Assembly: GCA_051002235.1 (NCBI GenBank)
Contig: JBPCMN010000063.1
Location: 1-43,852 of the forward strand
From: JBPCMN01 sp013695115
GTDB taxonomy: Bacteria > Actinomycetota > Acidimicrobiia > IMCC26256 > JACDBD01
Length of the DNA: 43,852 nucleotides
Direction of reading: 5' to 3'
Below, in pieces: positions 1-6,288 of the stretch (within the stretch, counting starts at the first letter, position 1; every line of letters starts with the position of its first letter). Below the pieces are notes generated by a model. The model ran no database searches, was not told the DNA's origin, and worked only from the letters and a program-made list of their open reading frames with translations. Made by a program: the position numbers and the translations under genes.

Positions 1-125
1 TAGGTGGCTGGAGAAAAAGTGCTGACGCGCGTGAGCGAGCACAACATGTCGCGGTGCCTGAGCGATGCGATGTACTCCATGTTGTATCTCCGATCTCGGC
101 TACCGACTTTTTCGGCAGCCACCTA
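1..125. mobile_element. MITE-like element with 20-bp inverted ends (candidate)
   Basis: Bases 1-20 and the reverse complement of 106-125 match at about 16 of 20 positions; both begin TAGGTGGCTG and both carry GAAAAAGT at positions 13-20. A second inverted pair, ACAACATG at 41-48 and CATGTTGT at 78-85, sits symmetrically inside, so the 125 bp is an imperfect double palindrome. No transposase reading frame fits inside, so it would be non-autonomous, or the remains of two insertion-sequence ends. The outer edge coincides with the window start, so a target-site duplication cannot be checked. The right end supplies the stop codon of the neighbouring lactonase gene. Confidence 0.45.
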
Positions 126-1037
126 GCGATCGGACGGCCAGGGCGTGAGCGGCAGGCCCGGCGTCGGCAGTCCCTCCCACGCGACGACCCGGCCGGGCAC
201 GGCGTCGGTCGCGAACAGCGTCCGGTTGTCGGCGCCGCCGAAGCAGCAGTTGGTGGTCACGCCGTCGCCCTCGATCGTCAGGAAGTCCAATTCGTTGCCG
301 TCGGGCGCGATCACGCGTACGCCGTGGTCGACGGTCGCGGCCACGTAGAAGTTGCCGTCGGCGTCGAGACAGAAGCCGTCGCCGCCCCCGCGGCCGAGGG
401 TCTCGGTGATCCATTCCTTCTCTCCGTCGGGGAGCAGCCGCTGGAGCCCGCGGCCTTCCACGACGACGACGGTCCGGTCGCGGTCGAGCGCGATCCCGTT
501 GCAGTAGGCGAACTGGCTCGCGATCACTTTGACGTTCCCGTCGGTCTCGTAGGCCCAGACCCGGCCGAGCGGCTGCTCCGGGGGCGGGTAGGGCGGTGGG
601 TCGGTGAAGTACACGGTCCCGTCGGGCGCGACCACGAGGTCGTTGGGCGCCCGGAACCCGACGTCGGCGAGGTACGACACCGACGCTTCCTTCTCGGCCT
701 TGGCCTGCTCGGGCGGCGTGCCGGCGGTGGCGACGACCTGGAGACCGGGCGTGACCGGTCGGTAACGCGAGTCGGTGAAGACGCCCATCTTGGCGAAGTC
801 GGTGCCGCCGTTCTGGGTGACCACGATCGTGCCGGCGGTGCCGAGGGCGGCGCCATTGGGACCGCCGGCGGTGTCGGCGAGCTCCTCGAAGCGCTGCTCC
901 CCGGGGAAGACGCGGAAGAGCTTGCCGTCGCACACGCTGGTGACGACGAGCGTCCCGACGCCGACGGACGACTCGGGCGGGCACCACACCGGCCCCTCGC
1001 CGAACCGGATCCCGCCCACCACCACTTCGGCCTGCAT
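123..1037 (-). CDS. SMP-30/gluconolactonase/LRE family protein
   Basis: A 304-aa six-bladed beta-propeller of the SMP-30/gluconolactonase family, which hydrolyses lactones using a bound divalent metal. Family landmarks are visible: GEGPVW near residue 14 (metal-ligand Glu), APNDLVV with Asn-Asp in the middle, CNGIALD, and GGGDGFCLD with the late catalytic or ligand Asp. No signal peptide is seen, so it is probably cytoplasmic. The ATG at 1037 is chosen over an upstream GTG/ATG extension because AGGAGGGGAGG lies directly before it and family homology starts there. It is divergent from the selenoprotein operon. Its TAG stop is made by the terminal bases of the inverted-repeat element at 1-125. 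The substrate is unknown. Confidence 0.85.
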   Translation of the reverse strand: MQAEVVVGGIRFGEGPVWCPPESSVGVGTLVVTSVCDGKLFRVFPGEQRFEELADTAGGPNGAALGTAGTIVVTQNGGTDFAKMGVFTDSRYRPVTPGLQVVATAGTPPEQAKAEKEASVSYLADVGFRAPNDLVVAPDGTVYFTDPPPYPPPEQPLGRVWAYETDGNVKVIASQFAYCNGIALDRDRTVVVVEGRGLQRLLPDGEKEWITETLGRGGGDGFCLDADGNFYVAATVDHGVRVIAPDGNELDFLTIEGDGVTTNCCFGGADNRTLFATDAVPGRVVAWEGLPTPGLPLTPWPSDR

Positions 1038-1063
1038 GCCTCCCCTCCTGGTCGCACTCGCTC

Positions 1064-1084
1064 GGCGGCAGGGTACCTGCCGCC
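1064..1084. promoter_or_regulatory. 21-nt perfect inverted repeat in divergent promoter region
   Basis: GGCGGCAGG, then GTA, then CCTGCCGCC: two perfect 9-nt arms. It covers TACCCT (minus strand, 1075-1070), the best -10 candidate for the lactonase gene, which would give a leader of about 26 nt carrying the ribosome binding site. This placement suits an operator, but an RNA hairpin is also possible. Confidence 0.35.
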
Positions 1085-1156
1085 GCCCTGCGGGACGCTC
1101 GCCGCTCCCGCGCAATTCACGCGAACCGCTGATCGATGGCAGGCCTTTCTCGCGCG

Positions 1157-1181
1157 TACGCTCCGACCCCGAAGGAGGTGA
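1157..1181 (+). promoter_or_regulatory. -10 candidate and full-length Shine-Dalgarno for the UGSC gene
   Basis: TACGCT at 1157-1162 is a plausible -10. AAGGAGGTGA at 1172-1181, six bases before the ATG at 1188, is a 10-nt match to the anti-Shine-Dalgarno sequence. It is the strongest ribosome binding site seen in the window and fixes the start of the selenoprotein gene. The -35 is weak. Confidence 0.55.
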
Positions 1182-1187
1182 CGGTCA

Positions 1188-1727
1188 ATGAGTCGAATCG
1201 TGGTACTCGATCCGACCGCGGCGCCGCCCGACGTCGACGCCGACCCCGGTCCCGACGCCGGCAGCGTCGCCGGTCGCATCGTCGGCATCCGCCACGACAC
1301 CGCGTGGAAGTCGTTCGAGTGGGTGATCGACGAGTGGATCGCGCGGCTTCAAGACGCCGGCGCCGATGTGCGCCGCTGGTGCGCGGGCAACCGGATCGGT
1401 GACGAGGGCGAACGCACCCGCACCGAACTCGAGTCGTTCGCGACCGACGTCGACATCGCCGTCGTCGGGCTGGGCAACTGAGGCTCCTGCACCTCCTGGA
1501 GCGTCCACGACACGGTCGCGGCCGCCGCCAGGGGGAAGACGGCGGTCGTCGTCGTGACAGCGGAGTTCGAGCATCTGGCCCACACCATGGCCGCCAACGC
1601 CGGGCGGGCGGGTTTGCGCGTCCTGGTGCTGCCGTACCCGCTCGAGTCGCGCCCCGAGGCCGAGGTGCGGGAGATCGCCCGCGAGCACTGGTCCTCGCTG
1701 CTCGCAACGCTGGGCGTCTCGGGATGA
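1188..1727 (+). CDS. UGSC family selenoprotein (UGA at 1479-1481 read as selenocysteine)
   Basis: 179 aa if the in-frame UGA at codon 98 is decoded as selenocysteine. A conventional reading stops at 97 aa. The residues around the UGA read GLGN-U-GSCTSW, the motif that names the UGSC family, whose members carry Sec or Cys there. The frame stays open and clearly coding past the UGA for 81 codons (VVVVTAEF, VLVLPYPLE) to a TGA at 1725-1727, four bases before the next gene. The U-G-S/T-C-T pattern followed by a hydrophobic strand resembles the active site of the GrdB/PrdB reductase selenoproteins, which suggests a redox fold; this is inference. No signal peptide. The ATG follows a perfect Shine-Dalgarno. 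No selABCD genes are in the window. A plain nonsense mutation is the alternative, but motif conservation argues against it. Confidence 0.85.
1494..1510 (+). promoter_or_regulatory. candidate bacterial SECIS hairpin
   Basis: Downstream of the UGA, TGGA (1497-1500) pairs with TCCA (1504-1507) around a GCG triloop, with two more pairs below a C-C mismatch (C1495-G1509, T1494-A1510). The apical loop begins 20 nt after the UGA and starts with G, which fits the spacing and loop rule known for bacterial SECIS elements. The stem is short. Competing pairings exist nearby (1483-1487 with 1498-1502). Confidence 0.35.
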
Positions 1728-1731
1728 GCCC

Positions 1732-2829
1732 GTGACCGAGGGCGCGCACGCCCACGCCGACCGGGAGGAGTGCGGGCCCGAGGGCTGCCAGATCGACTGG
1801 CTCGCCAGCGAGCGCATCGAGGTCGACGACGACCCGGTGGCGTTCACGAAGCTGGCCACCGATGCCGGCTGGGGCGACGGCCTGCCGCTCGTCCCGCCGA
1901 CCGAGGCGCGCGTGCGCGACCACGTTGCCGCGTCGGGACGCTTCCCCGAGGAGTGCCTGGCCGAGCTCCTACCCCGGAACGGCCGGGCCTCGGTCGAGAA
2001 GGTCGCCATCAACGCGGTCATGGCGGGAGCGGCTCCCGAGGCGATGCCATTGCTGTGCGCCGCGGTCGAGGCCATGGCCGACCCCGTATTCAATCTCTTC
2101 GCCCTCAACACCACGACCTCGAGCGTGGTCCCCGGTCTGTTCGTGAACGGGCCCGCCCGCCACGACCTCGAGATCCCCTACGACACCGGATGCTTCGGTG
2201 GCGACGCCGGGCCCGGCCCCGCGATCGGGCGCGCCACCCGGCTGGTCATGCGCAACGTGGCCGGGCAGCGGGTCGGCGTCAGCTCGAAGAGCGTGTTCGG
2301 TCAACCGGGTCGCGTCGCCGGCATCGCGGTGGCGGAGTGGGAGGAGCGCTCCCCGTGGGCCCCGCTGGCCGAGCGGCGGGGCGTCGCCGGCAACGCGGTC
2401 ACCGTGCACGGCTGCACTGGCACGATCGACGTGGCCGACATCGTCGCCGACGACGGCGTCGACCTCCTCGAGATCGTCGGGAAGTCACTGGCGTTCCCCG
2501 GCACCAATGCGTTCATCGGTTCGCACCACGGCGCCGAGATCCTCGTGTGCCTCGGGCCGCCGTGGGCCGAGCTCATCGCCGCGTCCTACCCCGCGATCGA
2601 CGACGTGCGGGAACGGCTGTGGGCGCACGCCGCCCTGCCGGTCGCGTGGTGGCCCGAGCTGCACCGGCGCAAAGCCGAGGAGAACGACCGCGTCGACGGT
2701 GACGGGATGGTGCACCTCGTGAAAAGCCCCGACCACGTGCTGGTGATGGTCTGCGGCGGATTGGCGAACCTCCACGCCCTCGCGCTGCACAGCTTCGGCC
2801 CCACCCGCGCGGTCACCCGGCCCTTCTAG
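1732..2829 (+). CDS. conserved hypothetical protein, partner of the UGSC selenoprotein
   Basis: 365 aa, GTG start four bases after the selenoprotein stop, so almost certainly co-translated. I do not recognise a domain of known function. Visible traits: an N-terminal Cys pair (C14 and C19 in EECGPEGC), a conserved-looking GWGDGLPLVPPT segment near residue 45, several further Cys residues, Gly-rich stretches (GCFGGDAGPGP) and a HHGAEILVCLGP segment. There is no signal peptide or membrane segment. The position suggests a subunit or substrate-handling partner of the selenoprotein, in the way two-component selenoprotein reductases are organised; that role is inferred only from context. Confidence 0.75.
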   Translation: MTEGAHAHADREECGPEGCQIDWLASERIEVDDDPVAFTKLATDAGWGDGLPLVPPTEARVRDHVAASGRFPEECLAELLPRNGRASVEKVAINAVMAGAAPEAMPLLCAAVEAMADPVFNLFALNTTTSSVVPGLFVNGPARHDLEIPYDTGCFGGDAGPGPAIGRATRLVMRNVAGQRVGVSSKSVFGQPGRVAGIAVAEWEERSPWAPLAERRGVAGNAVTVHGCTGTIDVADIVADDGVDLLEIVGKSLAFPGTNAFIGSHHGAEILVCLGPPWAELIAASYPAIDDVRERLWAHAALPVAWWPELHRRKAEENDRVDGDGMVHLVKSPDHVLVMVCGGLANLHALALHSFGPTRAVTRPF

Positions 2830-2830
2830 C

Positions 2831-3895
2831 GTGAGCGGCCCCGGAGCAGTCGTCGTCGGGACGAGCTTCGGCGGGCGCGTGCACGTGCCCGCCCTGCGTG
2901 CCGCCGGGTTCACGGTGCTCGCGCTGGTCGGGCGCGACGCCGAGCGCACCCGCCGTCGGGCCGACCGCCTGGAGGTTCCGAACGCGATGACCTCCCTCGA
3001 GGACGCCCTCACGCTGCCGGGCGTCGACGCGGTCACGATCGCGACCCCGCCGGCCAGCCACTGCGACCTCGCGGTAGCCGCAGCCGGTGCGGGCAAGCAC
3101 GTCGTGTGCGAGAAGCCGTTCGCGCTCGATACCAGGCAGGCGGCCGCGATGCTCGACGCCGCCGAGGCCGCCGGCGTGACGCACCTCGTCGGTCACGAGT
3201 TCCGGTGGGCGACCGACCGCGCCGTCGCCGCCCGCGCCATCGCCGACGGTGCCATCGGCGAGCCCCGCCTGGCCTCGTTCGTGCAGTGGCTCCCGTTGGT
3301 GGCCGATCCGGAGATCAAGATGCCGACCTGGTGGTTCGACCGCGGGGTCGGTGGCGGGTGGCTGGGGGCATCCGGCTCCCACGTGGTCGACCAGGTCCGG
3401 GCGTGGTTGGGCGAGATTGTCACAGTCAGCGCCTCACTCCCGCTCGTGTCCGACCGGGCCCCCGGCGCGGCCGAGGATTCCTTCGTGGTGCGGCTCGGCC
3501 TGGCCTCGGGTGTCGAGGCCGTGCTCCAGCAGACCGCAGGAGCGTGGGGACCGCCCGTGAGCGTGACCCGCGTGACCGGGACACGCGGGACGGTGTGGCT
3601 CGAGGACGGCGTCGCCTGGGTCGCCGACGCGTCGGGGAGTCGGCAGCTCCCGGTGCCGGTGGATCTCGAGCTGCCGCCGGCGCCGCCCGAGAGCGAAGAT
3701 CCCCGCCACCGGTTCACCCATCTCGAGCTCGGCCCGTACACGCGGCTGTGCGAGGTGCTGCGCGCCGGGGTCGACCGCCGGCCGGTTCCGACCGCGGTCC
3801 CCGTCCCGACGTTTGCCGACGGCGCCGCCTGCACGCGCGCGCTCGACGCCATCCGGGCGTCCGCGGCGCGCGGAGGTGAGGTGGTTCGGCTCTGA
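2831..3895 (+). CDS. Gfo/Idh/MocA family oxidoreductase
   Basis: 354 aa. The N-terminal Rossmann domain reads GTSFGGRVHVPALRAAGF, a variant of the usual G-x-G-x-x-G fingerprint, followed by the family hallmark CEKPFAL near residue 98 (the Lys-Pro of the EKP motif). The C-terminal alpha/beta domain is typical of the family. Members oxidise or epimerise sugars, inositols and related alcohols, or reduce bile pigments, with NAD(P). The GTG start lies one base after the preceding stop, so it belongs to the selenoprotein operon. The stop is one base from the convergent nitroreductase. Substrate not predictable. Confidence 0.85.
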   Translation: MSGPGAVVVGTSFGGRVHVPALRAAGFTVLALVGRDAERTRRRADRLEVPNAMTSLEDALTLPGVDAVTIATPPASHCDLAVAAAGAGKHVVCEKPFALDTRQAAAMLDAAEAAGVTHLVGHEFRWATDRAVAARAIADGAIGEPRLASFVQWLPLVADPEIKMPTWWFDRGVGGGWLGASGSHVVDQVRAWLGEIVTVSASLPLVSDRAPGAAEDSFVVRLGLASGVEAVLQQTAGAWGPPVSVTRVTGTRGTVWLEDGVAWVADASGSRQLPVPVDLELPPAPPESEDPRHRFTHLELGPYTRLCEVLRAGVDRRPVPTAVPVPTFADGAACTRALDAIRASAARGGEVVRL

Positions 3896-3896
3896 A

Positions 3897-4502
3897 CTAC
3901 CAGCTGGCGCCGTAGCGCTGGCGGTGGGCGTGCTCGGCGACCGGCTCGCGTCGCGGCGGACCGAGTGTCCGGGCCGGCCAACCCAACGGCACCACCGCGA
4001 CCGGCTCGACGTGCTCGGGAAGCCCGACGATGGCGCGCAGATCGGCGGCGAGCGCGGCCGTCAGCGTCGTGAGCGCCGAGCCCAGCCCGATGGCATTGCC
4101 GGCCAGGAGCAGGTTCTGCACCGCCGGGAACGTCGACGACGCCACCGTCGCCGGGTGGCAGCGCGTGGTGTCCGCGCCCACGACGACGACGACCGGCGCT
4201 GCGCTGACGCCGCCGGTCGCGCCCCGCTCGACGTCGGCGAACAGCTGCGGGGCGAGCCTCCCTTCCGAGTGGGCGCGCCCGCCCTCTTCCCACAGGCGGC
4301 GGGTGAGGGCGCCGATGTGCTCGCGCGTGGCGGCATCGCTCACGGCGACGAACACCCACGGCTGGCTGTTCTCGGCACTGGGCGCGAACGTCGCTGCCTC
4401 GAGCACACGCTCGATGAGGTCGTCGGCGACGGGCTCGTCGCGGAACGACCGGCACGCCCGCTGGGCGCGTACGACCTCGAAGAAGGAGGGCTCCTCGTTC
4501 AC
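3897..4502 (-). CDS. nitroreductase family protein
   Basis: 201 aa, FMN-dependent nitroreductase fold. The N-terminal RAQRACRSFRDEPV segment (FMN-binding Arg-Ser-Arg-type region) and ATFAPSAENSQPW (the APS/NxQPW signature) are clear, and the C-terminal part has the usual VPLGWP strand. The GTG at 4502 is chosen because it overlaps the TGA of the upstream gene (GTGA), a standard translational coupling; a longer frame reaching 4571 lies inside the upstream gene. Such enzymes reduce nitro groups, quinones, flavins or activated double bonds. It is the last gene of the dodecin/DUF6282 run. Confidence 0.85.
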   Translation of the reverse strand: MNEEPSFFEVVRAQRACRSFRDEPVADDLIERVLEAATFAPSAENSQPWVFVAVSDAATREHIGALTRRLWEEGGRAHSEGRLAPQLFADVERGATGGVSAAPVVVVVGADTTRCHPATVASSTFPAVQNLLLAGNAIGLGSALTTLTAALAADLRAIVGLPEHVEPVAVVPLGWPARTLGPPRREPVAEHAHRQRYGASW

Positions 4503-5143
4503 GCCGGCCGTTCGCCCAGGCGCCGGAAGCTGTTGACGTACATGATCCTCAGCTCGGGCGTGAACGCCCACCGGTCGAGTGCCTCGGTGCCCGGCTCGCC
4601 CAAGTGCCTCACGACGAGGCGCGGCATCTCCTGGAACGCGACCTCGGGATCGTCGGTGTCCATCTCGTAGAAGTGCATGAAGCGCGGGTCACCGCCGGTG
4701 ACGTTCTCGTAGGGCGTGATCATCGAGAACCCGGGCACGCCCACTTCGGCGATGTGACGGATGTGCACGAAGTCGGCCCAGTCGCGGAGGGCCTGGGCCT
4801 GATCCGGCTCGCGCGGGCTGATGAGGACGAGCGACAGTCCGATCGTGGGCTTGCCGGTGAGGCGCCCCTGGGCCGGACGGGGGTAGCGACGGAAGTGATG
4901 CCCGGTGACGCCGTCGGGCACGGGCGGGGCGGCGAAGCCGTCGCTGACCTCGTACACACCGAGGAGCCCGAACTCGGGCAGCTTGCGGGGGAGATCGTCC
5001 CGGTCACGGGAGACGTTCTCCCACCACGTCGCGCGCTCCGCACCCGTGAGCGCGAGGACATGCGGCACGCGCTCGCTGACGTACTCGTCGACCGCGCGAT
5101 CGGTCATCTCGAGGTACAGGCCCGGTGTCAGGCGGTCTTCCAT
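4499..5143 (-). CDS. conserved hypothetical protein, possible dimeric alpha/beta-barrel
   Basis: 214 aa. ATG at 5143, where a TAAGCT -10 box lies eight bases upstream. No firm family recognised. The segment FMHFYEMDTDDPEVAFQEMP and the repeated short beta-strands (VYEVSDG, GLSLVLISPR) resemble EthD/ABM-type dimeric alpha-beta barrels, where two ferredoxin-like halves bind small hydrophobic substrates. No signal peptide. Its stop overlaps the start of the nitroreductase, so the two are probably made together. Confidence 0.6.
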   Translation of the reverse strand: MEDRLTPGLYLEMTDRAVDEYVSERVPHVLALTGAERATWWENVSRDRDDLPRKLPEFGLLGVYEVSDGFAAPPVPDGVTGHHFRRYPRPAQGRLTGKPTIGLSLVLISPREPDQAQALRDWADFVHIRHIAEVGVPGFSMITPYENVTGGDPRFMHFYEMDTDDPEVAFQEMPRLVVRHLGEPGTEALDRWAFTPELRIMYVNSFRRLGERPA

Positions 5144-5151
5144 CGTTGCGG

Positions 5152-5157
5152 AGCTTA
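5152..5157 (-). promoter_or_regulatory. -10 box TAAGCT, leaderless start
   Basis: TAAGCT lies eight bases before the ATG at 5143. Its TAA is the stop codon of the upstream DUF6282 gene. No Shine-Dalgarno lies between box and start, so a leaderless transcript is expected. Confidence 0.45.
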
Positions 5158-6009
5158 CGGTTCGATACCCAGCAGCGCGCACGGGTTGGTGCAGGCCATC
5201 CTGCGCAGCTCGACTTCGGACAGCCCCTCGTCCGCGAGCGCGTCGACATACGACTGGAACCCCTCGGCGGGAGGCACGTTCACCTTCTGGCCGAAGTCGG
5301 TGGCGAGCGTGCAGCGGCCGACGCCGATCGCACGGGCCGCCGCCGCCATCACCTCGGGCGGCCGGGTGGCCAACGCGCCCAGGCAGGTGAGCGCGCACAG
5401 CTCGATCGTGGCCCCGAGGTCGGCGAGCTCGACGCACTGGTCGACCGACAGGTTCGGGCCCGCCAGCTCCTCCAGCGCGTGGGTGACGAGCACCCGGCCC
5501 CGTCTTCCAAACTCGTTCGTCACCGCGAGGTGCTCCTCCCACGTGACGTGGCCGGTGGCGAGGATGGCGCCGAACTCCTCGACCAGGTCGAGGATCTCGC
5601 CGGTCTCGGGGAGGAGCGCGCCCGCGTCGTCGGTCACCGAGAGGCCGGGGCCCGGGATCCCGAGCTGGGCGCCGACCCCGTTGAGCTGATCCTGGCGGCT
5701 CGTGAGCGTCGGCAACCAGACGATCTTGGCGCCGACACGGAGCGCGGTCTCGACCGCCGCGGGGTTGACGCCGCCTACCTCGCGGTCGCAGCAGATGCCG
5801 CCGAACACACGCACGCCGCTGATGACCCGGTCGACGATCGCGGCCACAGCCGCGGTGGGGTAGTCGTGCGACTTCAGCACGACGGCGGCATGCCCGGCCT
5901 CGGCCGCGTCGCGCGCGGCTTCGAGCGCGTCGACCGAGCGTTCTCGGTGGGCGTCGGGGCCGAAGTGGCAGTGCAGGTCGGCCGCGCCGCGCAGATCGAC
6001 TGTGCCCAT
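5155..6009 (-). CDS. DUF6282 family protein (amidohydrolase/PHP-like metallohydrolase)
   Basis: 284 aa. The N-terminal DLHCHFGPD holds an H-x-H pair typical of TIM-barrel metal-dependent hydrolases; HAAVVLKSHDYPT, IVWLPTLTS and ILATGHVTWEEH supply the following strands and probable ligands. The sequence style matches DUF6282, a family without an assigned reaction. ATG at 6009 lies three bases after the dodecin stop. Its own stop codon is shared with the -10 box of the next gene. The conserved ligands suggest hydrolysis of a small cyclic or ester substrate, but this is not shown. Confidence 0.75.
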   Translation of the reverse strand: MGTVDLRGAADLHCHFGPDAHRERSVDALEAARDAAEAGHAAVVLKSHDYPTAAVAAIVDRVISGVRVFGGICCDREVGGVNPAAVETALRVGAKIVWLPTLTSRQDQLNGVGAQLGIPGPGLSVTDDAGALLPETGEILDLVEEFGAILATGHVTWEEHLAVTNEFGRRGRVLVTHALEELAGPNLSVDQCVELADLGATIELCALTCLGALATRPPEVMAAAARAIGVGRCTLATDFGQKVNVPPAEGFQSYVDALADEGLSEVELRRMACTNPCALLGIEP

Positions 6010-6012
6010 ACG

Positions 6013-6228
6013 TCAGTCGTCGAGGCGGAAGCCGATCTTCATCCCGACCTGGAAGTGACCGACCTCACCGTCCTTGATCCACCCGCGGATCTCGGTAACC
6101 TCGAACCAGTCGAGATTCCGCAGCGTCTGGCCGGCGCGCGATACACCGTTGCGCACCGCGTCCTGGATGCTCGCTTCCGACGTGCCCACGACCTCGGTGA
6201 TCCGGTACGTGTGCGGTGACTCCGTCAT
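6013..6228 (-). CDS. dodecin family protein
   Basis: 71 aa, the usual length for dodecin, a dodecameric flavin (or CoA) storage and buffering protein. Visible: YRITEVVGTSEASIQDAV, the Trp of LDWFEVTEIRG that stacks on the isoalloxazine ring, and the final strand GHFQVGMKIGF. The ATG at 6228 follows GAGGAGG; a longer frame to 6255 adds residues not seen in the family. It is first in a run that also encodes an FMN-type nitroreductase, so a shared flavin theme is plausible. Divergent from the acyl-CoA ligase. Confidence 0.9.
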   Translation of the reverse strand: MTESPHTYRITEVVGTSEASIQDAVRNGVSRAGQTLRNLDWFEVTEIRGWIKDGEVGHFQVGMKIGFRLDD

Positions 6229-6274
6229 GCATCCTCCTCGGCTCGGGCCAGTCACGCTAATGCGAACCTCCCGG

Positions 6275-6280
6275 TAACGT
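6275..6280 (+). promoter_or_regulatory. -10 box TAACGT, leaderless start
   Basis: TAACGT ends eight bases before the ATG at 6289 and no Shine-Dalgarno is present, so the ligase transcript probably begins at or next to its start codon. Confidence 0.5.
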
Positions 6281-6288
6281 TGCGACCG

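Noticed and set aside
1479..1481. Reading the UGA as a nonsense mutation (pseudogene)
   Set aside because: The codon falls exactly on the Sec position of the UGSC motif and the downstream frame is intact; kept only as an alternative.
1519..1548. 9-bp hairpin downstream of the UGA as SECIS
   Set aside because: Its loop starts about 46 nt after the UGA, outside the usual bacterial SECIS distance; a GC-rich coding region forms such stems by chance.
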